Shown one piece after another: positions 43,000 through 51,900 of a DNA stretch of 64,000 nt. The DNA is taken from the NCBI RefSeq assembly GCF_016862795.1, contig NZ_BONQ01000062.1, positions 1 to 64,000 on the forward strand. Direction: 5' to 3'. The position numbers and the translations under genes are program-made. The stretch is from Dactylosporangium siamense. Its GTDB lineage: Bacteria > Actinomycetota > Actinomycetes > Mycobacteriales > Micromonosporaceae. The notes beneath the pieces are model-generated. The model had not been told where the DNA came from and did no database searches. It worked only from the letters and a program-made list of their open reading frames with translations. Positions within the stretch are counted from its first letter, which is position 1. Each line of letters opens with the position of its first letter.

Positions 43000-44465
43000 G
43001 ACTTGAGCTTGGCGACGGCACCTTGCAAACCACTGGCCGTGCCCTGGGAACCGGCTGTGAGAGGAAGGCGCACCTGGAAGGTGGCGCCGCCGCCGGGTGT
43101 GACGAAGACGGAGACGGTGCCACTGTGCACGGCGACGAGCGCGGCGACGATCGCCAGGCCGAGGCCGCTACCGCTGTGCGAGCCGCCCGCCTGGCGGCGG
43201 GTGCGGGCCTTGTCGACGCGGTAGAAGCGCTCGAAGACGCGGGCGGCCTGCTCGTCGGTGAGGCCGGGGCCGTGGTCGGCGACCTCGATGAGGGCGTCGG
43301 TGCCGTCCCGGCGCAGGCGCACCGCGACCGGGGTCCCGGCGGGCGTGTGGGTCAGCGCGTTGGTCACGAGGTTGCCGACGACCTGGCGCAGGCGGGACTC
43401 GTCGCCGTTGACCTCGATCGGCTCGTCGCGCTCGATCTCGAGCTCCACCGGGCGGTCGGGTGCGACGGCGCGGGCGGCGGCCACGGCGTCGCTGGCGATG
43501 ACGCGCAGGTCCATGTCCGCGAGGGCCAGGGGGCGTTCCTGGTCGAGGCGGGCCAGCATGAGGAGGTCCTCGACGAGCAGGCCCATGCGCGCGGCCTCGT
43601 CCTCGATGCGCCGCAGCAGCGCCTCGGTCTCGCCGGGTTGGCGGGCGGCGCCCTGGCGGTACAGCTCGGCGAAGCCCCGGATCGTGGTCAGCGGGGTGCG
43701 CAGCTCGTGGGAGGCGTCGGCGATGAACTGCCGCATGCGGTCCTCGGACGCCTCGCGCAGCCTGAAGGAGCCCTCGATCTGGGCGAGCATGGCGTTCAAC
43801 GCGGCGGCGAGGTGGCCCATCTCCGTCTCGGGTGGGCTCTCCGGGACACGTCTGGTGAGGTCGCCGGCGGCGATCGCGGCGGCGGTGCGCTCGATCTCGC
43901 GCAGCGGTTGCAGGCTGGCCCGGACGATGGCGACACCGACGGCGGCGAGGACGACGAGGACGCCGGCGCCGACGAACAGCTCCGCGGCGACGAGCTCGTC
44001 GACGGCGCTGTCGACCATCGAGAGGCTCTCCGCGACGAGCAGGAGCGTCGCCTGGCGCTCGATGATCAGGATCCGCCAGCGCTCATGGGTCTTCGCGGTC
44101 GTCGCCGTGTACGGCGTGCCCAGGCGAGACGAGAGCACCTCGACGGAGTCCGGGATGGGCGGCGCGTCGTTCTCGGCCCGGGTGCCGACGACGCCCGACA
44201 CGTACTTGCCGGCGCGCACCTGCGTGACCCAGGCGATGTAGTAGTTGCTCGGCAGGATCGAGTCGTTGCTGGTGGCGGTGGCCAGCCGGGTGAGGTCGAC
44301 GGTTTCGGCCATGGCCCGCAGCTGCTGGTCGACCTTGTCGAACATGCTGCTCTTCATGACCAGCGCGCTGGCGATGCCGATCACCAGCAGCGCCATGGTG
44401 ACGAGCGTGAGGACCGCTGCGATGAGTTTGACCCGCAGCGGGACGTCCGCGATGAACCGCACCAT
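42996..44465 (-). CDS. Sensor histidine kinase
   Basis: A 489-residue membrane kinase. The start ATG (MVRFIADVPLRVKLIAAVLT) has GAGG at 6 nt. Two membrane helices (near 14-35 and 165-190) flank an extracytoplasmic sensor of about 130 residues. HAMP follows (PLREIERTAAAIAAGDLTRR), then the H-box ADASHELRTPLTTIRG with the phospho-His near 252, the N-box (LVTNALTHTPAGTP), the G1 DHGPGL and the G2 GSGLGLAI. It autophosphorylates and passes phosphate to the regulator encoded 8 nt upstream in the operon. Its stop overlaps the start of the HtrA-like protease (ATGA), as in CseC/MtrB-like stress systems. Confidence 0.96.
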   Translation of the reverse strand: MVRFIADVPLRVKLIAAVLTLVTMALLVIGIASALVMKSSMFDKVDQQLRAMAETVDLTRLATATSNDSILPSNYYIAWVTQVRAGKYVSGVVGTRAENDAPPIPDSVEVLSSRLGTPYTATTAKTHERWRILIIERQATLLLVAESLSMVDSAVDELVAAELFVGAGVLVVLAAVGVAIVRASLQPLREIERTAAAIAAGDLTRRVPESPPETEMGHLAAALNAMLAQIEGSFRLREASEDRMRQFIADASHELRTPLTTIRGFAELYRQGAARQPGETEALLRRIEDEAARMGLLVEDLLMLARLDQERPLALADMDLRVIASDAVAAARAVAPDRPVELEIERDEPIEVNGDESRLRQVVGNLVTNALTHTPAGTPVAVRLRRDGTDALIEVADHGPGLTDEQAARVFERFYRVDKARTRRQAGGSHSGSGLGLAIVAALVAVHSGTVSVFVTPGGGATFQVRLPLTAGSQGTASGLQGAVAKLKS

Positions 44466-44473
44466 CGACGGCC

Positions 44474-45220
44474 TCAGACTGGCAGGCGCAGGACGTAACC
44501 AACGCCGCGCAGGGTGTGGATCAGGCGCGGTTCGGCGATGTCGACCTTGCGCCGCAGGTAGGAGATGTAGGACTCGACGATGCTGTCGTCGCCCCGGAAG
44601 TCGTAGTTCCACACGAAGTCGAGGATCTGCGCCTTGGACAGCACGCGGCCGGCGTTGAGCATCAGATACCGCAGCAGCTTGAACTCGGTGGGCGACAGGG
44701 CGATCGTCTGCCCGGCGCGGGACACCTCGTGGGTCTCCTCGTCGAGCTCCAGGTCCTGGAAGACCAGCCGGTTGGGGCCCGGGTCGCCGGCGGTGCGGCG
44801 CAGCACGGCGCGGATCCGCGCGGTGAGCTCCTCCAGGCTGAACGGCTTGGTCACGTAGTCGTCGCCGCCGAGGGTGAGGCCGCGGACCTTGTCCTCGGTG
44901 CCGTCCCGGGCCGTGAGGAACACGACAGGCAGCCGGACGCCACCCTCGCGGAGCCGCCGGATCACCTCGAAACCGTCGAGGTCGGGCAGCATCACGTCGA
45001 GGACGACCAGGTCGGGCTTGCTGTCGCGGGCCGCGGTGACCGCCTCGGCACCGGTGGTCACCGCGTCAACCGCAAAACCGGCGAAACGCAGGCTGGCCGA
45101 GAGGAGCTCGCGAATGTTCGGATCGTCCTCGACCACGAGCAGTCTCGCCTCAGCCTGCGCAACGCCTGGCGACGGAGCACCCCCGGATTGTGCGACGCCG
45201 CCTCGTACCCCCATGCGCAT
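44474..45220 (-). CDS. OmpR/PhoB-type response regulator
   Basis: A 248-residue DNA-binding regulator. After a variable N-terminus of about 25 residues comes the receiver domain (LLVVEDDPNIRELLSASLRF) with phosphoacceptor Asp in LVVLDVMLPDLDG (near 76), Thr/Ser in FLTARDG and Lys in VTKPFS. The winged-helix output domain follows (LSPTEFKLLRYLMLNAGRVL, SIVESYISYLRRKVD, IHTLRGVGYVLR). GGAGG 9 nt upstream supports the ATG at 45220. First gene of the regulator-kinase-protease operon; the promoter should lie in 45221-45297. Confidence 0.96.
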   Translation of the reverse strand: MRMGVRGGVAQSGGAPSPGVAQAEARLLVVEDDPNIRELLSASLRFAGFAVDAVTTGAEAVTAARDSKPDLVVLDVMLPDLDGFEVIRRLREGGVRLPVVFLTARDGTEDKVRGLTLGGDDYVTKPFSLEELTARIRAVLRRTAGDPGPNRLVFQDLELDEETHEVSRAGQTIALSPTEFKLLRYLMLNAGRVLSKAQILDFVWNYDFRGDDSIVESYISYLRRKVDIAEPRLIHTLRGVGYVLRLPV

Positions 45221-45297
45221 ATCTTTCCGCCTCCTGCTGGAGCGGGGCTGATGGTTGTCTGGGAAGTTCCTGAAACCATGGCCCCGACCCTCCAAAG

Positions 45298-45924
45298 CTA
45301 GCGCAGGAGGCGCCGCACCTGGTCGATCGCGCCGTCAAGAACCACGAGGGTGGCACGCATCGTCTCCTGGCTGGCGCGGCCGGCCCGGGCCAGCCGGCGC
45401 ACCTCGGCGAGCAGCTGCGCGGCCTTCTCCTCGAGCTCGGCGACGACGTCCCCGGGCGGCGGCGCGGGCCGGGTCGTGCCCGCCGCCCCCGGGCGCGGCG
45501 GGTAGCCCCAGCCCCAGGTGGGTGCGCTGCGGGCCTGCCGGCCGGCCTCCTTGAGCTCCTTCTTGAGGTCCCGGACGGAGCCGTGCACGCCCTGCTCGAC
45601 CTCGTCGGCGAGGGTCGACAGGTCGGCGAGGGAGGCGTTGATGTCGGTCTCGAGCGTCTCCAGCTCGGCGGCGCGCTGGACCAGTTCCGCCCGGCCGGCG
45701 TCGGTGATGTCGTAGACCTTGCGCCCGCCGGACGCGGTGTGGGAGACGAGCCCGTCGGCCTCCATCCGCTGCAGGCGCGGGTAGATGGTGCCGGCGGAGG
45801 GGGCGTACAGGCCGTGGAAGCGGTTCTCGAGCAGCCGGATCAGCTCGTACCCGTGCCGGGGGCCCTCGGCGAGCAGCTTCAACAGGTACAACCGCAGCCG
45901 CCCGTGACTGAAGACGGCACTCAT
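45298..45924 (-). CDS. PadR-family transcriptional regulator
   Basis: A 208-residue PadR regulator. The winged-helix domain is clear (LRLYLLKLLAEGPRHGYELI, FHGLYAPSAGTIYPRLQRME, GLVSHTASGGRKVYDITDAG) and is followed by a coiled-coil C-terminal region that dimerises the family. GGAGG 7 nt before the ATG gives a strong start, and the ATG overlaps a tiny ORF (ATGA). DUF4097 and PadR genes are frequent partners: PadR usually represses its own operon, and the palindrome upstream of the DUF4097 gene is the likely operator. A specific inducer is unknown. Confidence 0.94.
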   Translation of the reverse strand: MSAVFSHGRLRLYLLKLLAEGPRHGYELIRLLENRFHGLYAPSAGTIYPRLQRMEADGLVSHTASGGRKVYDITDAGRAELVQRAAELETLETDINASLADLSTLADEVEQGVHGSVRDLKKELKEAGRQARSAPTWGWGYPPRPGAAGTTRPAPPPGDVVAELEEKAAQLLAEVRRLARAGRASQETMRATLVVLDGAIDQVRRLLR

Positions 45925-45980
45925 GCCGCGACCTCCGCTTCGCTCCGGCGTCGACCTGAGCCGCTCCGCTGGTCGCTCAT
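45921..45980 (-). CDS. Intercistronic mini-ORF (coupling cassette copy 1)
   Basis: A 19-residue ORF (MSDQRSGSGRRRSEAEVAA) lying exactly between the DUF4097 stop and the PadR start, with ATGA overlaps at both ends. Its 3' part carries the GGAGG used by padR. The C-terminus GSGRRRS(E/A)AEVAA recurs in a second mini-ORF at 53932-54024. It may be a translated coupling device rather than a functional peptide. Confidence 0.55.
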   Translation of the reverse strand: MSDQRSGSGRRRSEAEVAA

Positions 45981-46795
45981 GAGTCGTTCTCCTCGTCCAG
46001 GTCGACCGGCCGGCGCAACAGCGTGATCGTGCCAGATGTCGCGTTCGCGGCGATGCGGCCGGTGCCGGCGCCGAGCTGCCCGACGACGGTGTTGCGGCCG
46101 ACCCGGTCGAGGCCGGGGAAGGCGCTGACCACCCGCCCCGAGACGGCGTTGAGGTGGACCCGCAAGTCACTGTCCTCGCGGACCCGGGCGGTGATCTCGC
46201 CGGAGACGGTGTCGAGCCGCACGTCGGTGTCGGCCGGCGGGTTGTCCAGGTCGCAGGTGATCGAGCCGGAGATCGCCCGGGCGTGGACTTTACGGGCGGC
46301 GGAGTCGGCGACGACGATCTCGCCGGAGACCGTCTCGAGCTCGACCTCGCCGTCGAGGGTGAGCGCCTCGACGGAGCCGGAGATCACCTTGGCGGAGACG
46401 CGACCGTCGAGGCCGAGGAGGGTGACCCGGGCGCTGGTCGCGTCGACGTGGACGCCGGCGCGCAGCGAGGAGACGACGACGGAGCCGGAGACGGTGTGGA
46501 GCACGGCGGGGGTCCGCACCGGGACCACGACCGACACGTCGACCTTGAACCGGCTGTGGAACATCCACCAGAACAGGCCGGGCCACTTCGGGAAGGCGCC
46601 GTGCGAGATGCGCAGGGCGCCGTCGTCGTCGAGGGTGACCGTGAGGGACCGTTCGCCGATCGCGGACACCTCGACCCGGGCGGGTCCGTCGGCGCCGACG
46701 ACGTTGATCCGCCCGCCGACCAGCCGCACCTGGAGGTCCTTGACCTCCCCCTTGAGCTCGAGCCGCGTGGGCTCGGCAACGTTCCACGTCGTCAT
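45977..46795 (-). CDS. DUF4097 beta-helix protein
   Basis: A 272-residue DUF4097 protein made of repeating short beta strands (SGSVVVSSL, SGSVEALTL, SGEIVVADS, SGSITCDL, SGEITARV, SGTITLL), the pattern of the right-handed parallel helix. It lacks a signal peptide and membrane segment. The ATG is taken at the common family start (TTWNVAEPTRLELKGEV); a weak GGTGG site is present, and a TTG 21 nt upstream is possible. It is the first gene of a small operon with the PadR gene. Such proteins are thought to be structural or envelope-stress-related; the exact role is unknown. Confidence 0.9.
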   Translation of the reverse strand: MTTWNVAEPTRLELKGEVKDLQVRLVGGRINVVGADGPARVEVSAIGERSLTVTLDDDGALRISHGAFPKWPGLFWWMFHSRFKVDVSVVVPVRTPAVLHTVSGSVVVSSLRAGVHVDATSARVTLLGLDGRVSAKVISGSVEALTLDGEVELETVSGEIVVADSAARKVHARAISGSITCDLDNPPADTDVRLDTVSGEITARVREDSDLRVHLNAVSGRVVSAFPGLDRVGRNTVVGQLGAGTGRIAANATSGTITLLRRPVDLDEENDS

Positions 46796-46817
46796 GCCAC
46801 CGACGGTAGCAGACAAA

Positions 46818-46831
46818 CGCGATACATCGCG
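46818..46831. promoter_or_regulatory. Probable PadR operator
   Basis: CGCGAT-AC-ATCGCG is a 6-2-6 dyad 23-36 nt upstream of the DUF4097 ATG. Its position at the probable promoter and its CGCGATATATCGCG-like form suit self-repression by the PadR protein of the operon. Confidence 0.6.
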
Positions 46832-46849
46832 ACTGTCGTCAGCGGGAAC

Positions 46850-47644
46850 CTAGGCGGCCACCACCGAGGTCGCCGCGCGGGCCAGCACCCGGCGTGACGA
46901 GGACACCTGCGGATACAGCGTGGCGTGCGCCTTCAGCTCGATCGACAGCCCGCGCGCGGCCACGACCCGGCGCAGCGAGGTCAGCAGCGTCTCGTCGCCG
47001 ATGAACGCGGCGACCGTCGTCGGCGTCCCGTTCTGGGCGAACGTCAGCCGCATCGGCACGACCGGCGCGGCCGCGTCGACCGCGGCCTGGAACGTCGCCG
47101 GGCGGAAGGTGCCGCCCATCCGGCCGCACCAGGTGGTGCCCTCAGGGAAGACCGCGACCACACCGCCGGCGGCGAGCTCGGCGCGGATCCGCCCGACGGT
47201 GGCCGGCAGGGTCTTGGGCCGCGACCGGTCGACGAAGACGGTGCCGAGGGTCGCGGCGAGCCGGCCGATCAGGGGCCACTGGCGCACCTCACGCTTGGCG
47301 AGGAGCTTCGCCGGCGCGTGCGCCAGGATCACCACCACGTCCAGCCACGAGACGTGGTTGGCGACCAGCAGCGCGCCGGACTGCGGGACCCGCCCGACGG
47401 CCCGGTGCGAGATGCCGAGCCCGGCGAGCACCGCGCGGGCGAGCCGCCGCTGCACGGCGATCAGCCGGCGCTGCGGCAGCAGCGCCAGGACCGGCACCGC
47501 GAGGACCGCCAGCAGCACCACCGACCCGGTCACGACGACCCGCTTCACCATCGTCGCGGTGGAGACGTGTTCGTCGGAGCGGGCCGGCAGGCAGCTGATG
47601 TCGCACGTGGACCGCGGCAGCCACAGGGAGTCGACGACGGTCAT
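46850..47644 (-). CDS. PlsC-type lysophospholipid/ornithine-lipid O-acyltransferase (OlsA-like)
   Basis: A 264-residue acyltransferase with an N-terminal membrane helix (VVVTGSVVLLAVLAVPVLAL). Motif I is NHVSWLDV (HX4D), motif II VFVDRSRPKT and motif III VVAVFPEGTTW (EGT). The start overlaps the preceding gene's stop (ATGA). The PlsC fold commonly makes phosphatidic acid, but the coupled upstream gene encodes an OlsB-like N-acyltransferase, so this is more likely the O-acyltransferase step of ornithine-lipid synthesis. A general phospholipid role is the alternative. Confidence 0.88.
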   Translation of the reverse strand: MTVVDSLWLPRSTCDISCLPARSDEHVSTATMVKRVVVTGSVVLLAVLAVPVLALLPQRRLIAVQRRLARAVLAGLGISHRAVGRVPQSGALLVANHVSWLDVVVILAHAPAKLLAKREVRQWPLIGRLAATLGTVFVDRSRPKTLPATVGRIRAELAAGGVVAVFPEGTTWCGRMGGTFRPATFQAAVDAAAPVVPMRLTFAQNGTPTTVAAFIGDETLLTSLRRVVAARGLSIELKAHATLYPQVSSSRRVLARAATSVVAA

Positions 47645-48423
47645 CCCGCTCGCCCCGGTCCGAGGTCCTGGCCGAGGAAGTGCCGCATGTATCGCGGGTT
47701 GACCCGGTCCAGCGACAGCAGCACGTAGAAGTCGGCGCAGTCGAAGTCCGGGTCGTGCGCGGGTTCGCCGCCGATCCAGGCGCCGAGCCGCAGGTACCCC
47801 TTGAGCAGCGGTGGCACGTCCACCTTCGCCGGCACGTCGGCGGACAGCGCCAGGGGGTTGCGCGGCCGGACCCGCCAGGCGGGCGGGACGAGGTGCTTGC
47901 GGCGGGCCAGGTCCCACACCCCGGCGGCGGTGGTGCCACCGTCGGCGAGGGGCACCGACGCGCAGCCGCCGAGCCAGCGGTGCCCGTGCAGGTGCATGTA
48001 GCGGGCGATCCCCGCCCACATCAGGTTGATCACGGCACCGCTGCGGTGGTCGGGGTGCACGCAGGAACGGCCGGTCTCGACCAGTCCCCCACGCAGCTGG
48101 TGCAGGCCGCTGAGGTCGAACTCGGTGTCGGCGTAGAGCCCGCCGGCCGCCACCGCGCGGTCCGGCGGCAGCATCCGGTAGGTCCCGACGACGGCGCCGG
48201 TGCGCTCCTCGCGGATGATCAGGTGGTCGCAGTGCTCGTCGAAGGCGTCGACGTCCAGCCCGGGGGTGCCGGACTGCAACGAGGCGCCCAGTTCACCGGC
48301 GAAGACGTCGTAGCGGAGCCGTTGTGCGGCCCGGACCTGGTCACCGTCCGTGGCCACCAGGATGGTGTAGCGATCGGTTTCGTCGACGCCGACTGGGGCG
48401 GCGGCGACGGCGAGAATCGTCAT
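47641..48423 (-). CDS. GNAT-fold N-acyltransferase (OlsB-like)
   Basis: A 260-residue protein of the ornithine-acyl-ACP acyltransferase (OlsB/hemolysin-like) group. Family blocks are RLRYDVFAGELGA, DAFDEHCDHLIIREERTGAV, VGTYRMLPPDRA, ETGRSCVHPDHRSGAVINLM and YMHLHGHRWLGGCASVPL. OlsB acylates the alpha-amino group of ornithine with a 3-hydroxyacyl group to give lyso-ornithine lipid. The paired PlsC gene, overlapping by four bases, would add the second chain. The substrate amino acid is inferred from this pairing only. The ATG lacks a clear ribosome site. Divergent from DUF3052. Confidence 0.85.
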   Translation of the reverse strand: MTILAVAAAPVGVDETDRYTILVATDGDQVRAAQRLRYDVFAGELGASLQSGTPGLDVDAFDEHCDHLIIREERTGAVVGTYRMLPPDRAVAAGGLYADTEFDLSGLHQLRGGLVETGRSCVHPDHRSGAVINLMWAGIARYMHLHGHRWLGGCASVPLADGGTTAAGVWDLARRKHLVPPAWRVRPRNPLALSADVPAKVDVPPLLKGYLRLGAWIGGEPAHDPDFDCADFYVLLSLDRVNPRYMRHFLGQDLGPGRAG

Positions 48424-48515
48424 GCTTTCGGTGTAAGGCTCGACCCCTGCGGCTGGCTGACGGTGACTGGTTACCCGCATGGCTGGCGGGTGAACGATGA
48501 CTACCGTGGTCAGGC

Positions 48516-48923
48516 ATGGCGGGATATTCAGGGACTCCACTGCCCAAGAAGCTCGGCGTCAACGCCGGGCACCGCGTGCTGCTGGACGGCGCGCCGGCCG
48601 GGTTCGAACTGCGGGAGCTGCCGTCCGACGTGGTGCTGCACCGTCGCAGCGCGCCCGGCCTCTACGACGTGATCCTCTGCTTCTGCCCTGATCAGGCCAG
48701 GTTGCGGCGGCGCTGGCAGGTGCTGCACCGGCTGACGCCACCTGGCGGCGCGCTGTGGGTCGCCTGGCCGAAGCGGTCCTCCGGCTTCGCGCGGGACCTC
48801 GACGAGAACGGGGTGCGCGAGTTCGCCCTGGCGCACGGCCGGGTGGACGTCAAGGTCTGCGCGATCGACGACGTGTGGTCGGGGCTGAAGCACGTGATCC
48901 GGGTCGGCGACCGGCCGGGCTGA
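48516..48923 (+). CDS. DUF3052 protein
   Basis: A 135-residue protein of the conserved actinobacterial DUF3052 family: AGYSGTPLPKKLGVNAGHRV at the N-terminus, the block YDVILCFCPDQARLRRRW and WVAWPKRSSGFARDLDENGV, then KVCAIDDVWSGLKHVIR. It has a Rossmann-like predicted shape but no known reaction. No strong ribosome site. Its last 74 bp overlap the 3' end of the convergent surface-protein gene, an unusual arrangement that makes one of the two ends worth confirming. Confidence 0.92.
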   Translation: MAGYSGTPLPKKLGVNAGHRVLLDGAPAGFELRELPSDVVLHRRSAPGLYDVILCFCPDQARLRRRWQVLHRLTPPGGALWVAWPKRSSGFARDLDENGVREFALAHGRVDVKVCAIDDVWSGLKHVIRVGDRPG

Positions 48924-51900
48924 TCACCGAGGCGACCGGTGCGTGCCGGACCGCCGTCGCCGTGCGTAGCAGCCAGCCGGCGAGCAGCATGAGCAGGCCG
49001 GCGACCGCGTGCGGGGCCGCCGCGGCGCCGGTGGTGGGCAGGTCGACCGAGCCGACCATCACCTCGACGGTGCCGGTGACGGCCGTGGTGCCGTCGGTGA
49101 CGGTGTAGCCGAACGAGTCGGTGCCGGCGAAGCCGCGGTCCGGGGTGTAGGTGACGGTGCCGTCGGCGTTGAGCACGGCGGTGCCGTTGGCCGGCTGGGA
49201 CACGCCGAGGACCCGCAGCGGGTCGCCGTCCGGGTCGGTGACGTTGTCGAGCGGGCTGATCGTCTGTGCCCCGCTGCCCGTCGGCGTGGTCACCATCGGC
49301 GTGGTGACCACGACCGGCCCGCCGGCGGTGCCCGGCGGCGGCGGGGAGGCCGGGACGGCCGGGACGGCGGCGACCGTGACCGTCACGGTGCCGGTCGCGG
49401 ACCCGCCGTTGAGCGTGTAGGTGAAGATGTCCACGCCGGTGAAGCCCGCCGCCGGGGTGTAGGTGACGGTGCCGTCACCGTGCAGCACGGTGGTGCCGTG
49501 GGCGGGCGTGCCGGCCGCGGTGACCGTGAGGGCGCCGCCGTCGGGGTCGCTGTCGTTGGCCGTGTCATTGGCAAGGACCGCGACGTCCACCGGGACGCCG
49601 GCGGTGGTGCCGGCGGCGTCGGCCACGGCGTGCGGGCCACCGCCACCGACGTCGAGGGTGACCGCCGCGGTGCCGGTCCCGCCGTTGCCGTCGCTCATCG
49701 TGTACGTGAACGCGTCGGCGCCCCGGTATCCGGCGGCCGGGGTGTAACGGACCGCGCCGGCGACGACCTGCAGCGTGCCGTGCGCGGCGCCGGTGGCGGC
49801 GACGACCCGCAGCGGGTCCGCGTTGGCGTCGGTGTCGTTGGCGAGGACCGGCACGACGGCCGCGGTCCCCGCCGGGACGCTCAGCGTGTCGGCCGCGCCG
49901 GCCGGGGCCTGGTTGAACACGGTGACGGTGACGGTGGCGGTGCCCAGGCCGCCGCGCCCGTCGGCGACGGCGTAGCGGAACGTGTCGACGCCGGAGAACC
50001 CGGCCCGCGGCGTGTACGTGACCCCACCGGCGCCGGCCGTGGTGGTGCCGTACGCACCGGGCGTGACCTGCACGACCGTCAGGTCGTCGGCCGCGTCGTT
50101 GGTGAGGACCGCGACGGTGACCGGCGTGCCCGTCGGGGTGCCGGCGGCGTCGGCGCGCGGTGCCGGCGGCAGGGCCGGCCCGACGTGGACGGTGACCGTG
50201 CCGGTGGCGGTGCCCCCGGACCCGTCGGCGACCGTGTACGTGAAGGTGTCGGTGCCGTTGTAGCCGCTCGCCGGGGTGTACCGCAGCACGCCGCCGCTGT
50301 TGGTGACGGTCCCGCCGTGCGCCGTGGCCGCGTCCCAGGCCGTGACGGTGAGCGGGTCGCCGTCCGGGTCGGTGTCGTTGCGCAGGACCGCGACGTCCAG
50401 GGCCGTTCCGGTGGCGACGCCCCGCTCGTCGGCGCCGGCGACCGGGGCGTGGTCGGCGACGGTGACGCTCACCGTCGCCGTGGAGGTCCCGCCGTGCCCG
50501 TCGCCGGCGGTGTACTGGAAGCTGTCGGCGCCCCGGAACCCGTCCCGTGGCGTGTAGACGAGCGACCCGGCCGCGGTCAGCGCGACGGTGCCGCCCGTGG
50601 GCGTGCCGGTGCCGACGATGCTCAGCCGGTCGCCGTCGGCGTCGGTGTCGTTCGCCAGGGGGTCGAACGTGAGGGTCGCGGCGGGCACCGTGACGGTGTC
50701 GGCGGCGGCGGCCGGGGCCGTGTTCCCGGCCGGTGGGCCGCCGGCGGTGACGGTCACGGTCACGGTGGCCGTGGCGGTGCCGCCGAGCCCGTCGCCGGCG
50801 GTGTAGGTGAACGTGTCGGTGCCGGTCCCCGGGCCGGCGGTGTAGCGGATCGCGCCGGTGGCGTCCACGACGGCGTGGCCGGCGGCCGGTGGGGTGGCGA
50901 TGCCGAGCACCCGCGGGGTGTCGCCGTCGGGGTCGGTGTCGTTCTCGGCGGCGGGGACGGCGACGGTGCCGCCGGCGGCGACGGTCGCCTGGTCGGGACC
51001 GGCGGCGGGCGGGGCGTTGCGGACCGCAGGGGCCGTCGCGGTGTCGTTCGCGGCGCGCGGGTCCGGAGTCGCGGACGTCACGGTCGCGGTGGTGACGGCG
51101 TGGTGCGCCGCGGCCCCGGTGACGTCCGCGGCCACGTCGACGGTGAACGTGGCGCCGGCAGTGAGGGTGCCGACGGCGCAGCTGAGCGTCGGCGCGACCC
51201 AGGTGCACGGGCCCGCGCCCGGGGTCGCCGCGGTGACGCCGGCCGGCAGGACCGCGGTGAGGGTGACCCCGGTGGCCGGGTCCGGTCCGAGGTTGGTGAC
51301 CGTGAGCGGGTGGACCACCGCGCCGGCGCCCTGCACGACCGGTGGCCGGGTCCCGGCGGTCACGGCCAGGTCGGCGGCGGCGGTCGGGGCCAGGGTCAGG
51401 GCCGCCGGGTTGGACGGCGCGCGCAGCTTCACCCCGGTGTCCGCGCCGGTGGCGGACACGTGGGCGACGTCGAGGACGGTGGTGGCGCCCGGGGCGTCGG
51501 CGGTGACGCGGTAGCTGACGGTGGCCGAGTCGCCGACGGCCAGGCGGCCTCCGTGCGTGGCGTCGCCGGCGGTACCGATGCGGAAGCCCGCGACTCCGGC
51601 GTTGAACTCGGCGCGGTCGGCGTCGGCCGGGTCGCTCTGCGTGACGCCGTCGATCGTGAGGCTGCCGGGGACGAACCTGGTCCCGGGCGGCACGGCGTCG
51701 GCGACGCGGGTGTCCTCGGCGGCGGCGAGCCCGTCGTTGCCGACCCGGATGGTGTACCGGATCTCGTCGCCGCGTTCGAGCGCGCCGCCGTCGACGTCGG
51801 TGGCGGTCTTGGCGGCGGTGAGGCGGGGCGCGTAGAGGTCGGTCGCGAACGTGATCACGCCCGGGTAGAACGTCTCGCCGGTGCCGGGTGTCGTCTCGAG

